A stretch of DNA of 64,000 nt. Source: Leptospira alexanderi serovar Manhao 3 str. L 60. Lineage in GTDB: Bacteria > Spirochaetota > Leptospiria > Leptospirales > Leptospiraceae. Positions 17,091 to 24,888 of this stretch are shown here, piece by piece; positions within the stretch are counted from its first letter, which is position 1; each line of letters starts with the position of its first letter. Below the pieces are notes generated by a model, which saw nothing but the letters and a program-made list of their open reading frames with translations, did no database searches and was not told the origin of the DNA. The stretch covers positions 131,001 through 195,000 of the forward strand of contig NZ_AHMT02000052.1 of the NCBI RefSeq assembly GCF_000243815.2, written 5' to 3'. The translations under genes were made by a program, and so were the position numbers.

Positions 17091-18975
17091 ATTCACTTTC
17101 AATCAGGAATCCATTTTAATTTGGGATCATGCGGGGAACAATGCGCCCGAATTTTCGGGTAGTATTTATCTTTGGAAAAATTATTCCGAGAACATTTCGG
17201 CAAATCACTTTTCAATTCCGAAATATGTGGATCAAAATCGATTTCGTCTGAGAGATAAGTATAATTCTCTTTTGTATCGCTTAGGGGAGGTTCAACTTAA
17301 AAATAAAAGAATCATAGATTGGCTGGAGATTCGACCGAATTTTAGCTTTTGGTGGATGACATTGATTGTGGAAAGCAATTATGGCAAATCCACTTTTATG
17401 GCTAGTGTGATTAAATTGTTGGCCTTAGAGGAAATTCTATATCACAAAAAGGTTTCTGAAATTTTTCTGAATTCTTCTGATTCAAATATGCATAAAGTGG
17501 TTCATAAGTTTTGCAAGGAAAAGGGGATTCAATTCTTTTCTTTTTCCGAGAAAAACTCGAAGACCAATAATGGGGAGTGGAATCTACGGCAAGGATACGA
17601 TAATCTGCCTTATTTTTTAAAAGCAAGTATTACTTTTTTACGTTATATTAATTTGGTGTGGGGTTTACGAAAACAGAAAGTTCCTAAAGAAAAAATGCAA
17701 GATTCAAATTTCGTTATTTTTGATTATTTCTTTCATTTACGATTGGATTCGAAAAATCTCAAGTTATTCAGGTCGAATTATTGGACAGATTTAATTGACG
17801 TTTTGCGAAACGCAAAGGCCAGGATATTTTGGTCGCACATATTTGTTCGCCATAGCCTAATTCCGAATTCACAAGAAGGCGTTTCTGTATTAGAGAGTTT
17901 TAATCAAAATGAAACTGAAATTCACAGTTTTTTGGAAGGATATATTGATTTTAGAGTATTACTAAAAACTTTTTGGGATTATTTAAGAATCAATTGGATT
18001 CGATTGTTCATTCGAAATTTTAGATTTTTTTGTAGAACTGAGATTTTATCTTTTGACCTTTGGCCGATTCTTAGAAGTGATTTTTTAGATTCTTTGAGCG
18101 GATCAATGTCAGTTCAAAATCTATTTTTACTCAACCTTATTGAAAAAAATTTAGAGAATATTTCCGGTCCTAAAAAAGGAATATACCTCCAAGAAAATCA
18201 GGCTTGGGAAAGTGCACTGATTTATATCTGGAAGTCCAGGAATATTGGATCTTTGATCGGCGTGCCTCACGCGACTGTGCGATTTTGGGATCTAAGATAT
18301 TTTTCCGATTATAGAAACTACGACTCGAATTGTAAGAACTCGATGCCTTTACCTGATAAAGTTGCATTGAATGGGAATGCGTCTTTAAATGCATATAAAG
18401 AAGGAAAGTATCCACAAGATAGAATTACAGAAGTGGAAGCTTTACGCTATTTAGAAATTGAAAAAGATACAAGGAATATAAAGAAAGATAAGAACAGAAA
18501 TATATCAAATGTAAAAGTTCTGATTCTTACGGATTACTTACCCAAAGTAACACGACTACAATTGCGGATGTTGATGGACGCGTTACCACTTTTGAATCTT
18601 GAATTCGAGTTTATTTTAAAGCCACATCCTGCGTGTCCAGTTTACGAAAGAGAGTTTCCCTTTCTCCAATTAAAGGTCTTTCAAGAGCCGATAGTAAATT
18701 TACTGAAAGATGCCGATATAGTTTATACGAGTAATATTACTTCAGCGGCGGTTGATGCTTATTGTTTTGGAGTTCCCGTAATTTCAGTGTTAGATGGTAG
18801 TTCGTTAAATATGAGTCCGTTGTTGGGAATGGACCATGTAACTTTTGTTTCAACTCATCAGGAACTATCCAGAGCTTTACAAAAAGACTTTGGCATTTCC
18901 GTAAAAAAAAGAAAGGCCTTTTTTTGTTTAGATCCAAATTTAACCAAATGGAAAAAACTTTTAAGAATCGAGTAA
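17083..18975 (+). CDS. TIGR04326-like surface carbohydrate biosynthesis protein, possible ulosonate transferase
   Basis: A 630-aa soluble protein that begins SILIWDHAGNNAPEFSGS. I recognise this as the kind of start seen in the leptospiral surface carbohydrate family TIGR04326. The C-terminal third contains LILTDYLPKVT, FILKPHPACPVYE (a KxHP motif) and YTSNITSAAVDAYCFGVPV. That combination (HP plus Ser/Thr-rich block) is seen in GT-B enzymes that use CMP-sugars. It may be the transferase for the acid sugar made upstream (inference). The start is TTG 17083, inside the previous gene; no in-frame ATG fits the conserved N terminus. rfbF follows after 10 bp. Confidence 0.65.
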   Translation: MSKFTFNQESILIWDHAGNNAPEFSGSIYLWKNYSENISANHFSIPKYVDQNRFRLRDKYNSLLYRLGEVQLKNKRIIDWLEIRPNFSFWWMTLIVESNYGKSTFMASVIKLLALEEILYHKKVSEIFLNSSDSNMHKVVHKFCKEKGIQFFSFSEKNSKTNNGEWNLRQGYDNLPYFLKASITFLRYINLVWGLRKQKVPKEKMQDSNFVIFDYFFHLRLDSKNLKLFRSNYWTDLIDVLRNAKARIFWSHIFVRHSLIPNSQEGVSVLESFNQNETEIHSFLEGYIDFRVLLKTFWDYLRINWIRLFIRNFRFFCRTEILSFDLWPILRSDFLDSLSGSMSVQNLFLLNLIEKNLENISGPKKGIYLQENQAWESALIYIWKSRNIGSLIGVPHATVRFWDLRYFSDYRNYDSNCKNSMPLPDKVALNGNASLNAYKEGKYPQDRITEVEALRYLEIEKDTRNIKKDKNRNISNVKVLILTDYLPKVTRLQLRMLMDALPLLNLEFEFILKPHPACPVYEREFPFLQLKVFQEPIVNLLKDADIVYTSNITSAAVDAYCFGVPVISVLDGSSLNMSPLLGMDHVTFVSTHQELSRALQKDFGISVKKRKAFFCLDPNLTKWKKLLRIE

Positions 18976-18985
18976 GGTTGGAAAA

Positions 18986-19750
18986 ATGAAAACAGTAATA
19001 CTTTGTGGTGGTTTGGGAACTCGTCTGAGTGAAGAGACTACGATAAAGCCGAAGCCGATGGTTGAAATTGCTGGGAAACCGATTCTTTGGCATATCATGA
19101 AAATTTACGAGCACTATGGGTTTGGTGATTTTGTACTCGCACTTGGTTATAAAGGAGAAGTGATCAAAGATTATTTTTTGAATTATCATGCGAGAATGAG
19201 CGATCTTACCGTAAGTTTAAAATCCGGAACTGTGGATTATTCTAATCCAACGGCGGAAGACTGGAAAGTTCAATTGATCGAAACTGGGGCTTTGACGATG
19301 ACTGGGGGAAGGTTGCTACGATTGAAAAATCATTTGAAGGAAACCTTTATGGTAACATACGGAGATGGAGTATCGGACGTGGATATTCAAAAGCTTGTAA
19401 GTTTTCATAAGTCGCATGGAAAGCTCGCGACTGTAACGGCTGTCAGACCGCCGGTTCGATTTGGAGAGTTATCGATTTCCGGAGATCAAGTCATTCGATT
19501 TCAAGAAAAACCTCAGGCGGAAGAAGGATGGATCAATGGAGGGTTTTTCGTTTTTGAACCTGAGATACTAAATTATATTGAAGATGAATCTACGATGTTG
19601 GAAAGAGCTCCTTTAGAAAAGCTTGCAAAGTTAGGCCAGCTGATGTCGTTTCGCCATCCTGGTTATTGGCAATGTATGGATACTCTGAGAGATAAGCAGA
19701 CTTTAGAAGAGTTGTGGTTACAGAATAAGGCTCCTTGGAAATTGAGCTAG
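18986..19750 (+). CDS. rfbF: Glucose-1-phosphate cytidylyltransferase
   Basis: A 254-aa enzyme making CDP-glucose from CTP and glucose-1-phosphate. ILCGGLGTRLSEET is the nucleotide loop (residues 5-18). KPKPMVEIAGKPILWHIMK, YGDGVSDVDI, NGGFFVFEPE and the C-terminal FRHPGYWQCMDTLRD are diagnostic for RfbF/DdhA rather than for RmlA or GalU. Length is normal. It is followed after one base by rfbG. It commits glucose to the CDP-deoxyhexose branch. Confidence 0.95.
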   Translation: MKTVILCGGLGTRLSEETTIKPKPMVEIAGKPILWHIMKIYEHYGFGDFVLALGYKGEVIKDYFLNYHARMSDLTVSLKSGTVDYSNPTAEDWKVQLIETGALTMTGGRLLRLKNHLKETFMVTYGDGVSDVDIQKLVSFHKSHGKLATVTAVRPPVRFGELSISGDQVIRFQEKPQAEEGWINGGFFVFEPEILNYIEDESTMLERAPLEKLAKLGQLMSFRHPGYWQCMDTLRDKQTLEELWLQNKAPWKLS

Positions 19751-19751
19751 C

Positions 19752-20843
19752 ATGTTTGAGAATATATACAAAAATAAGAAAGTACTCGTAACTGGACATA
19801 CGGGATTTAAAGGATCTTGGCTAGTCATTTGGTTGCAATCTTTGGGCGCGGAAGTGGCCGGATATTCTCTTGATGTCCCTACTTCGCCGAATCATTTTGA
19901 ATTGCTTAGTTTGGATAAAAGGATCAAGGATTACCGAGGGGATGTTCGCGATCGAAGTAAGTTTTCCACTGTTATAGACGAGTTCAAACCCGAGATTATT
20001 TTTCACATGGCCGCACAGGCATTGGTAAGAAAGTCTTACCAGGATCCAGTTGGAACATTTGAAACCAACGTTATGGGTATGGTGAATTTATTGGATATCA
20101 TCCGTACTAAATCGTTTGTGGAAGTTGTCGTTTTGATAACCAGCGACAAAGCATATAGAAACAACGAGTGGTGTTGGGGTTATCGTGAAACGGATGTTTT
20201 AGGCGGCCATGATCCTTATAGCAGTTCTAAAAGCTGTGCGGATCTAATTGCACAATCATATTATTATTCTTTTCTTAAGGATACAAAAACGAAAATTGCG
20301 ATTACAAGAGCAGGTAACGTTATCGGGGGAGGAGATTGGGCTGCCGATAGGATCGTTCCGGATTGTATTCGTGCTTGGTCGAAAGATGAGTCCGTCGTCA
20401 TTCGAAGTCCTTTGGCAACTCGTCCTTGGCAACACGTATTGGAACCTTTGAGTGGTTATTTACTGTTGGGTGAAAAATTATATGTTGGTCAAGAGGAATT
20501 GATTGGAGAGGCATTTAACTTCGGTCCAGATGCAAGTATCGATCAGACGGTTTCAGAATTGTTAAATGCAATGACGAAAAGATGGCCCGGAGTTCGATGG
20601 GAAGTTCCAGAAGGGTATGAAGGTGGAGGTAAAGAAGCCAACCTTCTGAAACTTTCCTGCGACAAGGTATTATTTCATTTGAAATGGAAGTCGGTTCTGG
20701 ATTTTTCCGAAACTGTGGACTTTACGGTTAACTGGTATAGAAACTGGGTGGAGAAAAAAGAAAACGTTTATGATTTCACTCTTTCGCAGATTCATCTTTA
20801 TTGTCAGTTGGCTTCTAAAAAGAATTACGTTTGGACTCATTAA
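19752..20843 (+). CDS. rfbG: CDP-glucose 4,6-dehydratase
   Basis: The 363-aa extended SDR makes CDP-4-keto-6-deoxyglucose. It has VLVTGHTGFKGSWL (NAD loop, about residues 12-25), HMAAQALVRKSYQDP, VLITSDKAYRN, DPYSSSKSCADL (YxxxK) and RAGNVIGGGDWA. These match RfbG/DdhB closely. It starts one base after rfbF stops, and the epimerase gene begins 2 bases after its stop, so the pathway genes form one unit. No RfbH-type 3-dehydrase follows, so the product is probably a 6-deoxy sugar and not a 3,6-dideoxy sugar. Confidence 0.95.
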   Translation: MFENIYKNKKVLVTGHTGFKGSWLVIWLQSLGAEVAGYSLDVPTSPNHFELLSLDKRIKDYRGDVRDRSKFSTVIDEFKPEIIFHMAAQALVRKSYQDPVGTFETNVMGMVNLLDIIRTKSFVEVVVLITSDKAYRNNEWCWGYRETDVLGGHDPYSSSKSCADLIAQSYYYSFLKDTKTKIAITRAGNVIGGGDWAADRIVPDCIRAWSKDESVVIRSPLATRPWQHVLEPLSGYLLLGEKLYVGQEELIGEAFNFGPDASIDQTVSELLNAMTKRWPGVRWEVPEGYEGGGKEANLLKLSCDKVLFHLKWKSVLDFSETVDFTVNWYRNWVEKKENVYDFTLSQIHLYCQLASKKNYVWTH

Positions 20844-20845
20844 GA

Positions 20846-21301
20846 ATGAATGAAGTGCTTTTAGAAGGTATAGTAATCACCTCGTTGAAAGAAATATTCG
20901 ATCCGAAAGGATCTGTCCTACATATGATTCGCGTCGATGATCCTGAATATAACGGATTCGGCGAATGTTATTTTTCGGAAGTTAATCCCGGTTCTATAAA
21001 AGCATGGAAAATTCATAAAAAACAAACGCAAAATTTTGCGGTTCCCTCAGGGAAGATTAGGTTGATTCTTTTTGATTCTCGAGAGGATTCAAAGACGAAA
21101 GGTAAGGTTCAAGAAATCATTTTAGGAAGACCAGGAAATTATCAAAGAGTTAAAATTCCCCCTCGAATTTGGTACGGTTTTACTTGTGTTTCTAAAGAGA
21201 AGGCATTCGTTGCAAACTTTACGGACATGCCACACGATCCGGCTGAGTCTGAGCGTTTACCGGAATATGATCCGCTCATTCCATTTACTTGGGGCCAATG
21301 A
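20846..21301 (+). CDS. RmlC-like (CDP-4-keto-6-deoxyhexose) epimerase
   Basis: The 151-aa cupin resembles dTDP-4-dehydrorhamnose 3,5-epimerases but is shorter. SVLHMIRVDDPEY, WKIHKKQTQNFAVPSGKIRLIL (with the His of the usual HxH region) and PPRIWYGFTCVS (where RmlC has PxGxAHGF) are seen. Given rfbF and rfbG upstream, it probably epimerises C3 and/or C5 of CDP-4-keto-6-deoxyglucose (inference). ATG 20846 gives MNEVLLEGI; the in-frame TTG at 20831 would overlap rfbG and is less likely. The stop overlaps the next start (ATGA). Confidence 0.8.
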   Translation: MNEVLLEGIVITSLKEIFDPKGSVLHMIRVDDPEYNGFGECYFSEVNPGSIKAWKIHKKQTQNFAVPSGKIRLILFDSREDSKTKGKVQEIILGRPGNYQRVKIPPRIWYGFTCVSKEKAFVANFTDMPHDPAESERLPEYDPLIPFTWGQ

Positions 21302-22251
21302 CTCGAAAGAGAATATTGGTCACCGGTTCTTCTGGATTTTTAGGGGGAAGAATAGCGAAATATTTCGGAACGTTAAACGAATTCGAATTAATTTTGGGGA
21401 CGACTAAAAACTTTCAGTTACCGAATTATATCCGATCCGGGAAAGTAATTTTAATCGATTGGAATTCACAGACCTCGTTAGAATCGGTTTGCGAAAACGT
21501 GGAGTATGTCATTCATTGTGCGGGGATAAACGCTCAAGATGCGACAAAAGATCCACAAAAAGCTTTCGAATTTAACGGACATGTTACCGGACGATTGATG
21601 GACGCGGCTATTAAGAATCGTTCCTTTAAGTTCATCTATGTTTCAACGGCTCATGTATATGGAAATCCTTTGATAGGAAATATTTCGGAAAATTCTCCTC
21701 TTACAAATCAACATCCTTATGCCATGAGTAATGTGGCGGGAGAAAGGGAAGTAAGTGATCGTAATGTTTTGGGTGGAATTTTCGGGATCAACATTCGATT
21801 ATCCAACGCCTTTGGAGCGCCGGTAGATCCGAACGTCAATTGTTGGATGTTGCTCATAAATGAACTTTGCAAACAAGCGGTTATGACGCGAAGAATGATA
21901 CTTAAAACTTCCGGAGTACAAAGAAGGGATTTTATTTCCATTCAAGACGTATGTTTAGCGGTTCGTCATCTTTTGAGAATACAATCGGATCATAAAGATG
22001 ATACTTATAATGTCGGCGGTGGAATGTCTTTGACTGTATGGGAAATGGCGAATTTAGTCCGGGAGCGTTGTAAACAAATTCTTGGTTTTTTACCTGAATT
22101 GGAAAGAGTTGAGCCTGAAAAGAACGAAGTCCCGGTAGATTTTAACTACGATATTACGAAACTTCTTTCAACTGGATTCCGTCATTCGGAAACGTTTGTA
22201 TCTGAAATTGATGATCTGTTAATTTTCTGTAAGTTGCATTTCAAAGGTTAA
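21298..22251 (+). CDS. NAD-dependent epimerase/dehydratase (4-ketoreductase of the CDP-6-deoxyhexose pathway)
   Basis: A 317-aa extended SDR with ILVTGSSGFLGGRIA (residues about 6-20), YVIHCAGINAQD, YVSTAHVYGN, NQHPYAMSNVAGE (YxxxN where YxxxK is usual) and QRRDFISIQDVC. The lysine of the catalytic YxxxK appears to be replaced by Asn, which deserves a check by alignment. Position at the end of the rfbF-rfbG-epimerase run suggests it reduces the 4-keto group to finish a CDP-6-deoxyhexose. ATG 21298 overlaps the stop of the epimerase gene. Confidence 0.8.
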   Translation: MTRKRILVTGSSGFLGGRIAKYFGTLNEFELILGTTKNFQLPNYIRSGKVILIDWNSQTSLESVCENVEYVIHCAGINAQDATKDPQKAFEFNGHVTGRLMDAAIKNRSFKFIYVSTAHVYGNPLIGNISENSPLTNQHPYAMSNVAGEREVSDRNVLGGIFGINIRLSNAFGAPVDPNVNCWMLLINELCKQAVMTRRMILKTSGVQRRDFISIQDVCLAVRHLLRIQSDHKDDTYNVGGGMSLTVWEMANLVRERCKQILGFLPELERVEPEKNEVPVDFNYDITKLLSTGFRHSETFVSEIDDLLIFCKLHFKG

Positions 22252-22259
22252 ATTTTTTT

Positions 22260-23156
22260 ATGAGTCCGCTCGTTTCAGTCGTCATTCCAACCTATAACCA
22301 CGCTGATTTTTTGAAATTATCCTTGGCATCAGTTGTAAATCAGACGTATCCGCATTGGGAAGCGATCATAATCGACAATCATTCGAACGATAATACGGAT
22401 GAAGTTGTTTCTTCCTTTCGAGATTCTAGAATTCGCTTAACAAAAATAAAAAACAATGGCGTGATATCCGCCTCTCGGAACATGGGGATCAGAGAAGCTA
22501 AAGGAGATTGGATTTCCTTTTTGGATTCGGACGATTTATGGTTTCCGAATAAATTGGAGCGGGTGATTTTTGAGATCCGAAAATTAAAAGGTGAAATCGA
22601 TGTGCTTTGCAATGACGAATATATGGTTCATCTTAAAACAAAAAAGAAAACGATTTTAAATTACGGACCTTTTGAAGATGATTTCTACCGAAAAATGTTG
22701 TTTTATGGGAACAGACTTTCTACATCCGCGACTACTGTCGGAAAAAAATTTTTGAAAGAAAAAGGATTACTGTTCAGTGAAAATCCAGAATTTGTTACGG
22801 TCGAAGATTATGACCTTTGGCTTCGATTGGCAAAAGAGAAGGCTAGGTTTCTGTTTATTCCCGAAGTTTTAGGCGAATATACGATTCACGGTTTTAACCA
22901 ATCGGCTTCTCTTGAAAGACATTTGAGTCATCTTGAAAATTTAATTCAACACCATGTATTTCATCTCCAGGATTTTGAAAAAGACAAAGGTCGACTTTGG
23001 AAGAAGTTTCAGACGAAGTTGGCGTTTGACAAGGCGCTCGTTTACTTTCGAGAAAAAAAAGTTTTGTTTGCCATCCTTTTGATGTTTAGAACTTTTTTTG
23101 GATCACCTTCGGTTTTTTTATCTTTATTTGTCGCTAAACTGAATTACAAATTTTGA
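22260..23156 (+). CDS. Family 2 glycosyltransferase
   Basis: A 298-aa GT-A enzyme. VSVVIPTYNHADFLKLSL (residues about 5-22), WEAIIIDNHSNDNT and WISFLDSDDLWFPNKL (metal-binding DxD) give the canonical GT2 pattern. EDYDLWLRLA follows in the acceptor region. No membrane segment except a weakly hydrophobic tail. It follows the CDP-sugar genes by 8 bp and may use that sugar (inference). Confidence 0.9.
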   Translation: MSPLVSVVIPTYNHADFLKLSLASVVNQTYPHWEAIIIDNHSNDNTDEVVSSFRDSRIRLTKIKNNGVISASRNMGIREAKGDWISFLDSDDLWFPNKLERVIFEIRKLKGEIDVLCNDEYMVHLKTKKKTILNYGPFEDDFYRKMLFYGNRLSTSATTVGKKFLKEKGLLFSENPEFVTVEDYDLWLRLAKEKARFLFIPEVLGEYTIHGFNQSASLERHLSHLENLIQHHVFHLQDFEKDKGRLWKKFQTKLAFDKALVYFREKKVLFAILLMFRTFFGSPSVFLSLFVAKLNYKF

Positions 23157-23183
23157 ATTCTATCTCTCTCATATGGTGGAAAA

Positions 23184-24016
23184 ATGGAAAGTATATTAAA
23201 ACTTCTGAATTTATCTAAGGACGGAATTTACTCTGCCGAAATCCCTTCTTCCGAGCAGGAAGTTGAATTGAAAATGAGAAGCGAGGTCGCTTCCAAAGAA
23301 TATTCGAATTATTACGAAGTTATTTCCAAAAATCATTCAATTCCGGTGATGGATCGAGAAGTAAAAAAATTTTTAAAAAAGATAAAACACAACGGTATTA
23401 TCTTGGATATTGGCGGTTGTTGGGGTTGACATTGGAGAAATATTCCAAAAGAAAGACCTGATGTGAAAGTAGTGGTTATAGATTTCTTGCGAGAAAATTT
23501 AAATCACGCGAAAATTTTTTTGGGGAATTCCATTGGAAAACATGTTTATCTAATACATGCCGATGCTACGTCGTTGCCGTTTCAAGATCAGATTTTTGAC
23601 GGAGTTTGGACCGTACAAACCTTTCAACATATTCCCAATTTTAAAAAAGCCTGTAGTGAAGCGTTTCGAGTGCTGAAAAAGGAAGGAACATTTATCAACT
23701 ATTCTTTAAGCTCAACTCCTATGAATCGTATTGTTTATTTCTTGCTTAGAAAAAAATTTCATCAAGAAGGAAAGGTGGAAGGAAGTTTCTTTTTGAATAG
23801 GGCTAACGTCGCACAAAAAAAAATCCTGGTAGATCTCTATGGTAAGCAAAACGTAATGGAAGGTTATTCTGAATGTTTTTTCATCCTGATTTTAGGTTGA
23901 CTTTCAGTGGTAGAAAAAATAGTTTTTTTGGAATTTTGGATTATTACTATTCTAAAATTTATTGGTTCAATTCCTTTCTGGCCCGTCAGAAAAGTTTTAC
24001 AGCTACTCGCAGATAA
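23184..24016 (+). pseudogene. Class I methyltransferase gene broken by a nonsense codon and a probable frameshift
   Basis: The reading frame starts at ATG 23184 and encodes a methyltransferase whose SAM motif is ILDIGGCWG. It then stops at TGA (23427-23429), exactly where relatives have Trp (GWHW), consistent with a TGG to TGA change. The same frame resumes and runs to 23900 with VVVIDFLRENLNHA, DATSLPFQDQIFDGVW and FRVLKKEG. At the T6 run 23876-23881 the frame is lost. Restoring one T opens a continuation FFHPDFRLTFSG to a stop at 24016. Two lesions suggest a real pseudogene rather than one read error, although raw-read checks are needed. Confidence 0.8.
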
Positions 24017-24027
24017 TTTTTAATCGA

Positions 24028-24888
24028 ATGTCTTTTCTCCGCAATATTTTAGCAGCCTCATATCTTCCTTTAAGAATATTTAATGTGCTTGGGCGTTCTT
24101 TGAAAGTTAAAGACGGCTCTGAATTGAGAGTTTTGCTGTATCATGATATTGCCCGACAAGAGCGTTCTCGCTTCCGCGCTCAATTGGAAAAAATTTCTAA
24201 AGATTGGAAATTTATTTCTCCTGAAGTTTTTGCAGAAATGGTGCGCGGAAAAAAAGAAATCTTAGGTCGAAATCTCTTACTCACTTTCGACGATGGTTAT
24301 CTTTCCAATAGAATTGTCGTGGAAGAAATTCTAGAACCTCTTGGTATAAAAGCTCTATTTTTTATCATTTCCGATTTTGTTGATATTCAAAAAAAACAAG
24401 AAATAAGGAAATTCATATCGGATAATATCTACCCGAGTTTCACCGTGGAGCAAGTTCCGGATTTTTGGGTTCCTATGCGTTGGAAAGATTTGGAAGTATT
24501 ATTACGCAAGGGTCACTCGATCGGAAGTCATACGAAAACACACGCCAGGCTTTCTAAAATTAATTCGATCGATCGACTTCAGGATGAAATATTGGCTTCG
24601 AAAAGAAAATTGGAAAATAAACTGGGAATTAATATTAAACATTTTGCATATACTTTTGGTGACTTGGATAGTTTCAGTAAAGACGCTCTGAGAATGGCGA
24701 AAGAGTATTACGAGTTTATCTATACTGGTTTGAGAGGAGATAATAAAATTTCCCCTGCATGGGCGGTTCGCAGGGAATCGTTTTCACCTTCCGACACGGA
24801 TCATTTGATAGGAGCGATTTTGGAAGGAGGAGCAGATATTCTTTATAAAAGTAAGCTACGAACTTACGAGTCTTGGGGATCATCTTAA
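24028..24888 (+). CDS. Polysaccharide deacetylase family protein (NodB homology domain)
   Basis: A 286-aa carbohydrate esterase family 4 type protein. VLLYHDIARQ opens the domain. LLLTFDDGYLSNR carries the metal Asp pair (motif 1). IGSHTKTHARLS gives the SHxxxH metal histidines (motif 2). The C-terminal region is AWAVRRESFSPSD. It may remove an N-acetyl group from an amino sugar of the O-antigen. No clear signal peptide, so it may act on the lipid-linked intermediate or a nucleotide sugar in the cytoplasm (inference). ATG 24028 is preferred over an in-frame TTG at 23962 that lies in the pseudogene tail. Its stop overlaps the next start (TAATG). Confidence 0.88.
   Translation: MSFLRNILAASYLPLRIFNVLGRSLKVKDGSELRVLLYHDIARQERSRFRAQLEKISKDWKFISPEVFAEMVRGKKEILGRNLLLTFDDGYLSNRIVVEEILEPLGIKALFFIISDFVDIQKKQEIRKFISDNIYPSFTVEQVPDFWVPMRWKDLEVLLRKGHSIGSHTKTHARLSKINSIDRLQDEILASKRKLENKLGINIKHFAYTFGDLDSFSKDALRMAKEYYEFIYTGLRGDNKISPAWAVRRESFSPSDTDHLIGAILEGGADILYKSKLRTYESWGSS

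Noticed and set aside
18737..19189. 150-codon minus-strand frame across the TIGR04326-like gene end and rfbF
   Set aside because: It lies opposite two well-supported genes and has no motif.
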